From: an uncultured Bacteroides sp.
GTDB lineage: Bacteria; Bacteroidota; Bacteroidia; Bacteroidales; Bacteroidaceae
Assembly: GCF_902491285.1 (NCBI RefSeq)
Contig: NZ_CABUHK010000055.1
Span: 1 to 38,889 of the forward strand
Reading direction: 5' to 3'
Length of the DNA: 38,889 nucleotides
Shown here: in pieces, positions 1 to 12,287 of the stretch
Layout: every line of letters starts with the position of its first letter
Position numbering within the stretch: position 1 is the first letter of the stretch
The notes under the pieces: generated by a model
Told to the model about the DNA's origin: nothing
Databases searched by the model: none
Seen by the model: only the letters and a program-made list of their open reading frames with translations
Program-made: the position numbers and the translations under genes

Positions 1-30
1 TATGAATAAAAAAATGACTACTTTTGCACG
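1..30 (+). promoter_or_regulatory. Probable housekeeping promoter of the truA operon
   Basis: TACTTTTG at 19-26 matches the Bacteroides -7 consensus TAnnTTTG. The matching -33 element would lie at or beyond the left edge of the window and cannot be seen. Transcription would start shortly before the GTG start codon at 58. An AAGAAGG purine stretch at 44-50 sits at ribosome-binding distance from that start. Confidence 0.55.
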
Positions 31-57
31 CGAAAACCCTAAAAAGAAGGAATTAGC

Positions 58-819
58 GTGCAAAGGTATTTTATTTATTTGGCTTATGACGGGACCAACT
101 ATCACGGTTGGCAGATTCAACCGAATGGGATTAGTGTACAGGAGTGTCTGATGAAAGCATTGTCCACTTTTCTGCGCCGTGAAATAGAGGTGATAGGGGC
201 GGGACGGACAGATGCGGGCGTGCATGCTTCTCTGATGGTCGCTCATTTTGAATCTGAAGAGCTGTTGGATACGGATTCTGTCACAGATAAGCTGAATCGT
301 CTGCTTCCACCGGATATTTCCGTTTATCGGGTTTGCCGGGTCAGACCGGATGCGCATGCCCGTTTTGACGCGACCGCCAGAACATACAAGTATTATGTAA
401 CAACTGCGAAATATCCTTTTAACAGGCAATACCGTTGCCGTGTTTTCAATCCATTGGATTATGAACGGATGAATGAGGCTGCACGTACTTTGTTTGAATA
501 TACGGACTTTACAAGTTTCAGCAAATTACATACGGATGTTAAGACGAATATTTGTCATATAACTCATGCCGAATGGACGCAGGAAGAAGATGCTACTTGG
601 GTGTTTACTATTCGTGCCGATCGTTTTCTGAGGAATATGGTGCGTGCCATAGTGGGAACATTGATTGAAGTGGGGCGTGGAAAACTGTCTGTTGAAGGTT
701 TCCGCCGGATTATAGAACAGAAGGATCGTGGTAAGGCCGGAACGTCGGCTCCCGGTCAGGCTTTGTTTTTGGTGAATGTCGAATATCCCGAAGATATATT
801 TGAAGTTAGTAATTTGTAA
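58..819 (+). CDS. truA: tRNA pseudouridine(38-40) synthase TruA
   Basis: This enzyme converts uridines 38-40 of the tRNA anticodon stem to pseudouridine in the cytoplasm. The 253-residue length is normal for TruA. The N-terminal [10 protein letters not shown] signature (residues 10-19) and the [11 protein letters not shown] motif (47-57) are present, with catalytic Asp52. The start is GTG: it directly follows a purine-rich AAGAAGG, and the protein begins at the expected place in the family alignment. It is the first gene of a co-directional trio, ending 15 nt before the transporter gene. The function is ordinary and unrelated to the glycan loci further along. Confidence 0.96.
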   Translation: MQRYFIYLAYDGTNYHGWQIQPNGISVQECLMKALSTFLRREIEVIGAGRTDAGVHASLMVAHFESEELLDTDSVTDKLNRLLPPDISVYRVCRVRPDAHARFDATARTYKYYVTTAKYPFNRQYRCRVFNPLDYERMNEAARTLFEYTDFTSFSKLHTDVKTNICHITHAEWTQEEDATWVFTIRADRFLRNMVRAIVGTLIEVGRGKLSVEGFRRIIEQKDRGKAGTSAPGQALFLVNVEYPEDIFEVSNL

Positions 820-834
820 TTAGTAGATATTCTC

Positions 835-1734
835 ATGTGGTTATTATTAGCATTTCTCTCGGCGACCTTGCTGGGATTTTATGATGTATTCAAAAAGAAA
901 TCGCTGAAAGATAATGCGGTACTTCCCGTTTTGTTTTTAAACACTTTCTTTTCCAGTCTCATCTTTCTGCCGTTTATTCTGTTCTCTGTATATCAGCCGG
1001 ATTTATTGGACGGAACGATATTCAATGTCCCGGTTGCGGGGTGGGAACAGCATAAATATATTATTATCAAGTCGTTCATAGTGCTGTCCTCATGGATATT
1101 CGGTTATTTCGGGATGAAGCATTTACCTATTACTATCGTAGGCCCGATTAATGCCACCCGGCCGGTGATGGTACTTGTAGGAGCTATGCTTGTGTTTGGC
1201 GAACGACTGAATCTTTATCAATGGATTGGTGTGATGCTGGCTGTCGTTTCTTTTTTCATGTTGAGCCGTTCGGGAAAGAAAGAAGGGATTGACTTCAAAC
1301 ATAACAAATGGATATTCTTTATTGTATTGGCGGCGGTAACAGGTGCTATCAGCGGATTGTATGATAAATATCTGATGAAGTCACTGAATCCGATGCTGGT
1401 GCAGTCCTGGTATAATGTTTATCAGGTCTTTATCATGTGTCCTATTCTGTTGCTGCTTTGGTGGCCGAAAAGAAAGTCCACCACTCCGTTTCGTTGGGAC
1501 TGGACGATTATTCTGATTTCCATTTTCCTGTCGGCGGCGGACTTTGTCTATTTTTATGCACTGAGTTATGATGATTCCATGATTTCTATCGTTTCGATGG
1601 TTCGCCGCGGAAGTGTCATTGTTTCTTTCATTTTCGGAGCTCTTTTCTTCCGTGAAAAGAATTTAAAAAGCAAAGCGATTGACCTTATACTGGTGTTAAT
1701 CGGAATGATATTCTTATATTTGGGGACTAAATAA
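835..1734 (+). CDS. EamA/DMT-family transporter
   Basis: A 299-residue, very hydrophobic protein with about ten predicted membrane helices in two repeats. This is the arrangement of drug/metabolite transporters (EamA, 10 TMS). The second repeat begins near residue 155 after a short charged loop (SRSGKKEGIDFKHNKW). A helix containing PITIVGPINATRPVMV in the first repeat is typical of the family. It should be an inner-membrane permease; the substrate cannot be read from sequence. It lies 15 nt downstream of truA and 7 nt upstream of the DUF3256 gene, so the three are probably cotranscribed. Confidence 0.85.
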   Translation: MWLLLAFLSATLLGFYDVFKKKSLKDNAVLPVLFLNTFFSSLIFLPFILFSVYQPDLLDGTIFNVPVAGWEQHKYIIIKSFIVLSSWIFGYFGMKHLPITIVGPINATRPVMVLVGAMLVFGERLNLYQWIGVMLAVVSFFMLSRSGKKEGIDFKHNKWIFFIVLAAVTGAISGLYDKYLMKSLNPMLVQSWYNVYQVFIMCPILLLLWWPKRKSTTPFRWDWTIILISIFLSAADFVYFYALSYDDSMISIVSMVRRGSVIVSFIFGALFFREKNLKSKAIDLILVLIGMIFLYLGTK

Positions 1735-1741
1735 GATTGAT

Positions 1742-2392
1742 ATGAAAATAAATACACTTTTTATCGCTATATTCTTTTCTGTTGTCGGGTTCTTTTCCCT
1801 GACCTCTCTTCAGGCACAAGAAGCCAAAACTTTGTTTGTGAATATGCCGGATTCCTTGAGTCCCTTGCTGACTAAAGTGAATCGTGCCGACTGTGTTGAT
1901 TTCCTGGAAAGTAAAATGAAAGCACAAGTAGAAAATCGTTTTGGAAAGAAGTCGGAAATGACAGAGCTCGGTAAGGACTTTATCCGTATGCAAATGTCTC
2001 CGCAAGCTACGTGGCAGATGAAAGTCCTGGCATTGAATGATACAACGAATGTTATCTGTACAGTCGCTACCGCTTGTGCTCCTGCCTGCGATAGTAGTAT
2101 CCGTTTTTATACGACTGACTGGAAGCCGCTTACCGAATCTCCGTTTATCACTTTGCCTGTAATGGCTGATTTTCTGAACACGCCGGATTCGGCAGGTGTA
2201 TATGTCTTTGACGAAGCACGCCGTTCGGCAGATATGCTTTTGATGAAAGCTGATTTCAACAAAGAGAATACTGAGCTGACTGTTACATTTACTACTCCTG
2301 ACTATATGTCAAAAGAAACGGCGGAAAAACTGAAACCGTTTCTCCGCCGTCCTATTGTTTATCGTTGGAAGAATGGAGCTTTTACCAGGTAA
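1742..2392 (+). CDS. DUF3256 family secreted/periplasmic protein
   Basis: A 216-residue protein with a clear signal peptide (MKINTLFIAIFFSVVGFFS, predicted cut near LQA-QEA). The mature part contains LFVNMPDSLSPLLTKVNRAD, which I recognise as the conserved start of the Bacteroidetes DUF3256 family. The function is unknown. It begins 7 nt after the transporter gene and ends 25 nt before the convergent kinase gene, so it closes the housekeeping operon. No lipobox is visible, so export to the periplasm is more likely than membrane anchoring. Confidence 0.8.
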   Translation: MKINTLFIAIFFSVVGFFSLTSLQAQEAKTLFVNMPDSLSPLLTKVNRADCVDFLESKMKAQVENRFGKKSEMTELGKDFIRMQMSPQATWQMKVLALNDTTNVICTVATACAPACDSSIRFYTTDWKPLTESPFITLPVMADFLNTPDSAGVYVFDEARRSADMLLMKADFNKENTELTVTFTTPDYMSKETAEKLKPFLRRPIVYRWKNGAFTR

Positions 2393-2417
2393 ATTCTCCA
2401 CTCTTCATCTTTCATTC

Positions 2418-3506
2418 TTAGTTCTTTAAACACTCATTGATGAACGCCACCATTTCCGGTGTATTTGCTTCTACGCTTTGAAGTAGTTTGAACTGTGCTT
2501 TGGTGCGAACCAGATTATGTTCCGGATATTTTATCTTATAGTAAGTATCTCCGTTGATATAATCGGCAAGGAAGCGTACACATTGCATATATGGGAATAA
2601 AGCGGCGGCATAAGGAAGGTTTTCTATTTCAATCGGTGTCAGGAATGACTTGGCACCTTTCAGATAGCCTTTGGTAAATGCTTTGAATATTTCCATATTG
2701 AAATTCACGCGGTCAAGGTCTTTGTCATCTTCATCTCCGGTGTTGGCTCCCGTGCGGAGGAAATCACCGTAATCAGAGAATATGAAGCTGGGCATGACTG
2801 TATCCAAGTCGATCACACAGAGAACTTTACCATCTTCATCGAACATCATATTGTTCACTTTCGTATCGCAGTGGCATACGCGTTTAGGCAGTTTGCCTTC
2901 CCGATATAAACGTTCTGCCTTGCACATTTCGTCTGCTCTCTTTTCTATCTCATCCAGGAAATATTGTACTTCTGCCACTCTTCCGGCAGCGTTGGCTGCT
3001 ACGGCATCGCGCAGTTGCTTCAAACGGAATTCCATATTGTGGAAGTCGGGAATAGTCTCACCCAAAGTCGCCGGAATATCTGCCAGCATAGCCTGGAAGT
3101 TACCGAATGCTTCTCCGGCATAGTTTGAATATTCTGGATTGACTGTTTCATAAGTCTTGGCACGTGGGATGAATACCATAACACGCCAGTAGTTGTCACC
3201 GTCAAACCAATAAGTCTTACCTTCTTCTGTTTCAACGAAAGACAAGACTTTACGGTCAATATCCGACTCTCCCGCTTCTGTCAATTTCTTACGGATATGT
3301 CCTGTGACAGCAGCAATATTGGATTGAAGCATTTCTACATTCTGGAAGATAGCATGGTTGATGCGTTGCAAAACGTAGTCGGGAGCATCCGCTTCCTTTG
3401 TGTTAACTTTGTATGTGTCGTTGATAAGTCCCGAACCTAACGGCTTGATTTCCTCTACCGTGCCTTGGACTTTGAATTTAGCTACAATGCTAGATAAATC
3501 TTTCAT
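2418..3506 (-). CDS. APH-fold sugar kinase, N-acetylhexosamine 1-kinase (NahK)-like
   Basis: A 362-residue cytoplasmic protein of the aminoglycoside phosphotransferase/choline kinase fold. The glycine-rich ATP loop is GSGLINDTYKV (residues 24-34). The catalytic loop is HCDTKVNN with Asp214, and the metal-binding motif is VIDLDTV (Asp233, Asp235). The length and the 'GSGLIN' start resemble bifidobacterial NahK, which phosphorylates GlcNAc and GalNAc at C1. Its place as last gene of a locus with GH109 and beta-galactosidase fits phosphorylation of released HexNAc. No galacto-N-biose phosphorylase is present in this window, so the kinase would act on free sugars. The family is certain; the exact substrate is inferred from context. 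It lies 29 nt downstream of the GH2 gene and is probably in the same operon. Confidence 0.8.
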   Translation of the reverse strand: MKDLSSIVAKFKVQGTVEEIKPLGSGLINDTYKVNTKEADAPDYVLQRINHAIFQNVEMLQSNIAAVTGHIRKKLTEAGESDIDRKVLSFVETEEGKTYWFDGDNYWRVMVFIPRAKTYETVNPEYSNYAGEAFGNFQAMLADIPATLGETIPDFHNMEFRLKQLRDAVAANAAGRVAEVQYFLDEIEKRADEMCKAERLYREGKLPKRVCHCDTKVNNMMFDEDGKVLCVIDLDTVMPSFIFSDYGDFLRTGANTGDEDDKDLDRVNFNMEIFKAFTKGYLKGAKSFLTPIEIENLPYAAALFPYMQCVRFLADYINGDTYYKIKYPEHNLVRTKAQFKLLQSVEANTPEMVAFINECLKN

Positions 3507-3535
3507 GGGTCTTTTCTTTAAAATTTATAATAAGG

Positions 3536-7839
<4,304 letters not shown>

Positions 7840-7872
7840 AAATGTGATTATGATGTTCTATAAAATGTTCGA

Positions 7873-7934
7873 ACACGAACCTATGAATAATCCGGCTTTC
7901 CCCCAAAAGCCGGATTGCTTCACTGTGTTCGTGT
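7873..7934 (-). other. Nested hairpin in the GH109-YitT intergenic RNA
   Basis: An inner perfect 11-bp stem (AATCCGGCTTT 7889-7899 with AAAGCCGGATT 7906-7916) lies inside an outer 8-bp stem (ACACGAAC 7873-7880 with GTTCGTGT 7927-7934). On the minus strand the structure is followed by CATTTTATAG rather than a clean T-run. It therefore looks like an attenuator, partial terminator or mRNA-stabilising element rather than a strong intrinsic terminator. Confidence 0.6.
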
Positions 7935-7956
7935 AAAAAAGTACGATACTATTTTA

Positions 7957-9369
7957 TTATTTTACAAAAGCGTGACGGTAGCCTTTTACTTTGTTCCATC
8001 CGCCGCGGGTGAAGTCGGGAACTTCAACCGGAGCCGAATTGTTTTCGATAGAAAGGCGGGTAAGTTCAGCCATACAGCACCATTCTGCAAGGTCATAAAC
8101 GTCCATATCCAATGGCAAACCATTCTGCAGGCAGTATGCCAGACGATAATCCATGATAAAGTCCATACCACCGTGACCACCTACTTTCTTGGCAGTCTCT
8201 TCCAATTCTTTGTGAATCGGGTGTTTGTATTTATCCATTAAGGCTTTTCTTACATCAGCAGGTACGGAACCGTGCGCGTTCAGATTTTCGTGATTAGGTA
8301 CATCGTTAGAGTCAACTTGTGAAGGTCTTAAACAATATTCTTCAATCGGATACTTGCTTGCATAACCGTCGGCACCCACAATCTGATACATACGGCTGTA
8401 TGGACGGGGAGTCATTACATTGTGCTGGATTAACATAGTCTTACCGTTTTCTGTACGGATCAATGTTGAAGTCTGGTCACCGTTCTGGAAGTCTTTTACT
8501 TCTTCTCCTGTCTGTTTTTTGATATAAGCCGGACCGTTAACAGCTTTTGTATCCATTGCTACTAAAGTTTTCATGCGGTCGCCACGGTGGATGTCAAGTA
8601 ATTGGCAAGCCGGGCCCATGCCGTGAGTGGCATATACGTCACCACGATGCTTTTGGTTGTAATCCATACGCCAGTTGTTCCAGTATGCACCCCAGAAGTC
8701 TTCCAAATTGTGGATATATGAACCTTCTACATGAAGTACTTCACCGAAAACACCTTGCTGTGCCATATTCAAAGAAGTCAGTTCAAAGAAATCATATACA
8801 CAGTTTTCCAACTGCATGCAATGCTTGCGAGTCTTTTCAGACGTATTGATTAATTGCCAGATTTCATCCAATGTCATGGCTGCAGGCACTTCGATAGCTA
8901 CGTGCTTGCCGTGTTCCATTGCATACACGCCCATTTCCGCATGATGTTTCCAGTCAGTTGCGATATACACGAGGTCAATGTCATCCTGCTCACAGAGTTT
9001 TTTCCATGCATCTTCCGAACCGCTGTAAGATGCCGCTTCCGGCAATCCTGCATTTTTCAAGATTTCCTGTGATTTCTCGACACGTTCGGGAGCAAGATCG
9101 CATAAAGCTACGATTTTAGTTCCCGGAATATGTGTCCAGCGTGCTACGGCACCGGGACCACGCATTCCCAGTCCGATGAAACCGACACGTACGGTATCAA
9201 TTTTGGGAGCAACAAGTTGGACTACATCCTCTTGACCGGCAGGGCGGGCAGGGGTTTCTACTTTGATCGGTGTAAAAGCTTCCTGAGCTTTTTGCGAAGA
9301 TGTGCAGCTTGTATGGCAGGTTAATAAAGTAAGGCCGATAGCTGCGACTGTAAATAGCTTTTTCATCAT
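7957..9369 (-). CDS. GH109 alpha-N-acetylgalactosaminidase, lipoprotein/exported
   Basis: A 470-residue protein of the Gfo/Idh/MocA fold that matches GH109, the NAD-dependent enzymes that cleave alpha-GalNAc from blood group A and Tn structures. The NAD-binding site is GFIGLGMRG (Gly66, Gly68, Gly71). The conserved [11 protein letters not shown] and GMGPACQLLDIHRGDRM segments are present. The N-terminus has a signal peptide with cysteines at 18 and 22; CHTSC suggests lipidation at Cys22, though the lipobox is imperfect. It follows the M60 gene across a 409-nt gap and precedes the YitT gene by 117 nt. A second copy at 37557-38816 lacks an export signal. The family is firm; GalNAc specificity rests on family knowledge. 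Confidence 0.9.
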   Translation of the reverse strand: MMKKLFTVAAIGLTLLTCHTSCTSSQKAQEAFTPIKVETPARPAGQEDVVQLVAPKIDTVRVGFIGLGMRGPGAVARWTHIPGTKIVALCDLAPERVEKSQEILKNAGLPEAASYSGSEDAWKKLCEQDDIDLVYIATDWKHHAEMGVYAMEHGKHVAIEVPAAMTLDEIWQLINTSEKTRKHCMQLENCVYDFFELTSLNMAQQGVFGEVLHVEGSYIHNLEDFWGAYWNNWRMDYNQKHRGDVYATHGMGPACQLLDIHRGDRMKTLVAMDTKAVNGPAYIKKQTGEEVKDFQNGDQTSTLIRTENGKTMLIQHNVMTPRPYSRMYQIVGADGYASKYPIEEYCLRPSQVDSNDVPNHENLNAHGSVPADVRKALMDKYKHPIHKELEETAKKVGGHGGMDFIMDYRLAYCLQNGLPLDMDVYDLAEWCCMAELTRLSIENNSAPVEVPDFTRGGWNKVKGYRHAFVK

Positions 9370-9778
9370 AATTTTATGTTTTTAATAGGGGGTTATTTGT
9401 CGTTTTTCATTTAGTTGTCAAAAGTAGTAATTAATAGTCAATTCTGTATATTTGTCACAGATATTTTTACTATAAATTCATATTTCGGGTAGAAAATGAG
9501 TTCTACTTTTCTCATTGGTTTCATCTTGTATTAATGTGTTTGAGTTGTGACGGTGATATTTCTTACATACGAGATAAATACACATCGTAAAGGGTACTCC
9601 CCTATGAGATAACGATTTATTTAGCATTTCTTAATATTTGAGTTTACAGTTATTATTTGAGCGTATTCAAAAATAAGACACGTTACAAGAGCATTTTCCT
9701 AAGATTTCAATCTTCTTTTGGTATTACTTAACTTTTCGCATGAACGAAGTATATGGCAATCATTTGTGGTCGGAAAAC
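9370..9778. other. 409-nt intergenic region between M60 and GH109 genes
   Basis: No gene is visible here. The stretch is AT-rich and holds an ECF-promoter-like element (9575-9602, listed separately) and a small hairpin, GTAGAA 9489-9494 with TTCTAC 9501-9506. I see no strong terminator directly after the M60 gene, so readthrough from the upstream operon into GH109 remains possible. Confidence 0.6.
9575..9602 (-). promoter_or_regulatory. Imperfect ECF-type promoter upstream of GH109
   Basis: On the minus strand GGGGAGT (9602-9596), 14 nt, then GTATTTA (9581-9575), in the longer context GTGTATTTA. The -10-like half and the 14-nt spacing are identical to the elements at 22814-22844, 26771-26801 and 26366-26393. 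The -35-like half keeps GGGGA but not the final TA. It would leave a leader of roughly 200 nt before the GH109 start. Confidence 0.45.
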
Positions 9779-12166
9779 TCATTCTTCCAAAAGAATACGT
9801 TTTCCGTCAGCTTGTACAGCATATAGCTTTGCATACGTCAATGATACCGTCAGGGGAATCTCAAACTTGGTGAAAGTGGAGAAATAAAGCAGCTTTCCAT
9901 CTGCATTATTATCTCTAAGTTCGAAGGCTACTGCTTCATCTCCATTGGTGATTGTCACTTCCCGTCCGTTGATATGTCCTTTTATATCTTTAGTGATAGG
10001 TCGTATCGTTTGGAACTGGGTGTAATAACCGACATCCGGTGGGGTAGTGTCCAGTCCTTCATCACCTGCTTTCCGGTCTTCCAGATAGTAGAATGGCTTG
10101 GCTTTCTTCGGATATTTAGCCATAGTTTGTTTGGTTTCTTTAATCATATTCTCCGTCACGGTATATTGGTAGCTGCCATATTGGTCTATCTGTGTATCTA
10201 CAGGTACGAAGAATCCCCACATTTCAAAAAACTCAGTCAGGTCTTCCTGGGCGGCTTCGCTTGCCATCCGGGCAAACAGAAGTTGTTTGACTCCCGGATT
10301 ATTGGAAGTAGTACGGTTTTCGCGCATGAGTTTGAATAATCTTTGCCAGAAATCAGGTTTATGTCCGCAGCGGTGATAGTAGTTCCATAGTTGCCAGTTC
10401 ATACGCATATGTAGCTCTGTATTTTCTCCTTGATAATTACTGCCGAAATTGCACCATGGGCGGTTGAGTACACAGTGGGCTTCCGAAAGGGTCATTTTGG
10501 TTATATTTCCGTTAGAGTCGGTAGTACGGTTGTCCGCTGCTTTGGGGAGATTTAATTCCGTGCCGCGAGAGCAGTATTTGCCAAGTTTATATAGAATGAA
10601 GTTTGAAAATAGATTATTGGATGATTCGGTGGAACTTGGCCAGTCGATTGCCTGTTGATGGATATGTCCGATTTCATGTGCGGGTCCCCAAGCATTGTCT
10701 TTGGCGCTCATTACATTATCATATAACAAGATATTTTGGAGATAAGTATATACAAATGCGATGCGGTAATCAGACGCCCACATATAAGCACCTTCGGGCG
10801 AAATGGCAAACAAGTGGTTGTTTACCTGAGCGGGCCGTACATCTTCAATACCCATCAATTCCTGTTCCCATCCGATGATGTTGTCCCACAGGCTGATGGC
10901 GGATAATATTTCATCTTTTACGAACTCCCGGAGTTTATCCCGGTGGAAATAGAAGATAATCTTATCCCCACGTACTCCGAAATACTTATCTGTGGCTTTA
11001 GACAGTAGTTCTGCATATTTACTGTCTGTTTTATGTTCTTTCAAGTCGAAGAATCCGCTGACCGTTCCGCTTCCTGACGGAATATGTATTTTTATAGGTT
11101 TCGGATTACTGGTCAGGTCACAGTTGTACATGACAAAAAGTTGCCCGTTGTTACGTATCTTGATTTTGTTGATACCGTGTTCAAGATAATAGACATCTCC
11201 CGAGACGGCAGTCTGCACATATTCCTTTGCTTCCCAAAAGTTCGTTTTTTCTTCTCCTACACATTGTAGTGAGATTTCCCGTCCATAAGTGTCACCAACG
11301 AGAACGATAATTTCATCGTCTTTCTCCACTGCGATTCCGGTCAGGTTGTCCAGACTGCTGTAATGTTTGGTCATTAGCTTTTCGGCCCATTCGTTGACAT
11401 TACTATAAGCGTTGTATTTGCGGATACGAAATTCTTTCTCCCATTCGTCATACGAATTATTTTTCAATGCTTCGGCTATATGGATGAAATATTTGTTGGG
11501 TAACTTGTTGATTTCTTTATCAGTAACGTCAGGCTTCAATTCGCTGCAAGTAATATCCTTAAATACAGTCAGCAATTTGCTTTCTAATGTCTTGTCTGTA
11601 TTCTTTTGGAAAAAATGCATTTCATCACAACTGACAAAATTGCCAAGTCCGCTTTTTACAACGAATTTTACTCCTGTGGCTTTTATACCTTCCTTGAAAA
11701 CGATCCTGCTCGGGTCATTTTTCATTTTGAAGTCATAAGTTCCTTGTAGGGTATAATTCTTTCTGGCTGAGTCGGTAGAGGTGTACACTTCTAGTTCACC
11801 AAAATTACCGTTACCGGAACGGGTGTAATAGATAAGGTAATTGATTTCTGTATCTCCTTTGAAGAAGTACTCCAAAGTAACCGGAAAAGAGGTATTGCTC
11901 CATGAGCTATGGTAATGGGATTCGGCGGCTCCTGTCGTAAATTTGCCGTCATATGATTTGTCTATGTCAGAACCGGGTTGGCATTCACTGGCTTTTCCAC
12001 CGACCGGGATAATTTGGATGTCCTCGGGAAGTGTTATCTCTTTTATTTCTTCCTCTTCTTCAAAGCTGGGAGAAGGTGGAGTCAGTGTTTTATCGCTGGA
12101 AGAACAGGCGTGAAGTATGCTTCCGCAGAGAAAAAGAATTAATAAGTTCGTAGTTATGTTTTTCAT
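9779..12166 (-). CDS. M60-like (PF13402) metallopeptidase lipoprotein with F5/8C-like domain
   Basis: A 795-residue lipoprotein with lipobox LHAC (Cys21). After an acidic linker (EEEEE near 36-40) comes an F5/8 type C/CBM32-like module (about 50-190). The M60-like catalytic domain occupies roughly 260-690. The gluzincin motif HEIGH is at 497-501, with a likely third zinc ligand Glu514 in STESSNN, the HExGH-x(8-28)-E pattern of the family. Characterised relatives cleave mucin-type O-glycoproteins, so a cell-surface mucinase role is likely. It lies 121 nt after a longer paralogue (12288-14999) with much of the same sequence. Unlike that copy it has no BACON domain. Confidence 0.9.
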   Translation of the reverse strand: MKNITTNLLILFLCGSILHACSSSDKTLTPPSPSFEEEEEIKEITLPEDIQIIPVGGKASECQPGSDIDKSYDGKFTTGAAESHYHSSWSNTSFPVTLEYFFKGDTEINYLIYYTRSGNGNFGELEVYTSTDSARKNYTLQGTYDFKMKNDPSRIVFKEGIKATGVKFVVKSGLGNFVSCDEMHFFQKNTDKTLESKLLTVFKDITCSELKPDVTDKEINKLPNKYFIHIAEALKNNSYDEWEKEFRIRKYNAYSNVNEWAEKLMTKHYSSLDNLTGIAVEKDDEIIVLVGDTYGREISLQCVGEEKTNFWEAKEYVQTAVSGDVYYLEHGINKIKIRNNGQLFVMYNCDLTSNPKPIKIHIPSGSGTVSGFFDLKEHKTDSKYAELLSKATDKYFGVRGDKIIFYFHRDKLREFVKDEILSAISLWDNIIGWEQELMGIEDVRPAQVNNHLFAISPEGAYMWASDYRIAFVYTYLQNILLYDNVMSAKDNAWGPAHEIGHIHQQAIDWPSSTESSNNLFSNFILYKLGKYCSRGTELNLPKAADNRTTDSNGNITKMTLSEAHCVLNRPWCNFGSNYQGENTELHMRMNWQLWNYYHRCGHKPDFWQRLFKLMRENRTTSNNPGVKQLLFARMASEAAQEDLTEFFEMWGFFVPVDTQIDQYGSYQYTVTENMIKETKQTMAKYPKKAKPFYYLEDRKAGDEGLDTTPPDVGYYTQFQTIRPITKDIKGHINGREVTITNGDEAVAFELRDNNADGKLLYFSTFTKFEIPLTVSLTYAKLYAVQADGKRILLEE

Positions 12167-12287
12167 GTCATTAATATGTTAGCGGTTGATAAAAGAAGAG
12201 GAGATACAGCAAAAGTCTATCTATTATGATACAATAATATCGTATAAATAGTTTTTGTAGTATTTCCTCTCTTATTTAGTGATTAAC

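Noticed and set aside
7873..7934. Intrinsic terminator between GH109 and YitT
   Set aside because: The stem is strong, but on the transcribed minus strand no T-run follows it. The A-run at 7935-7940 would give T's before the stem, not after.
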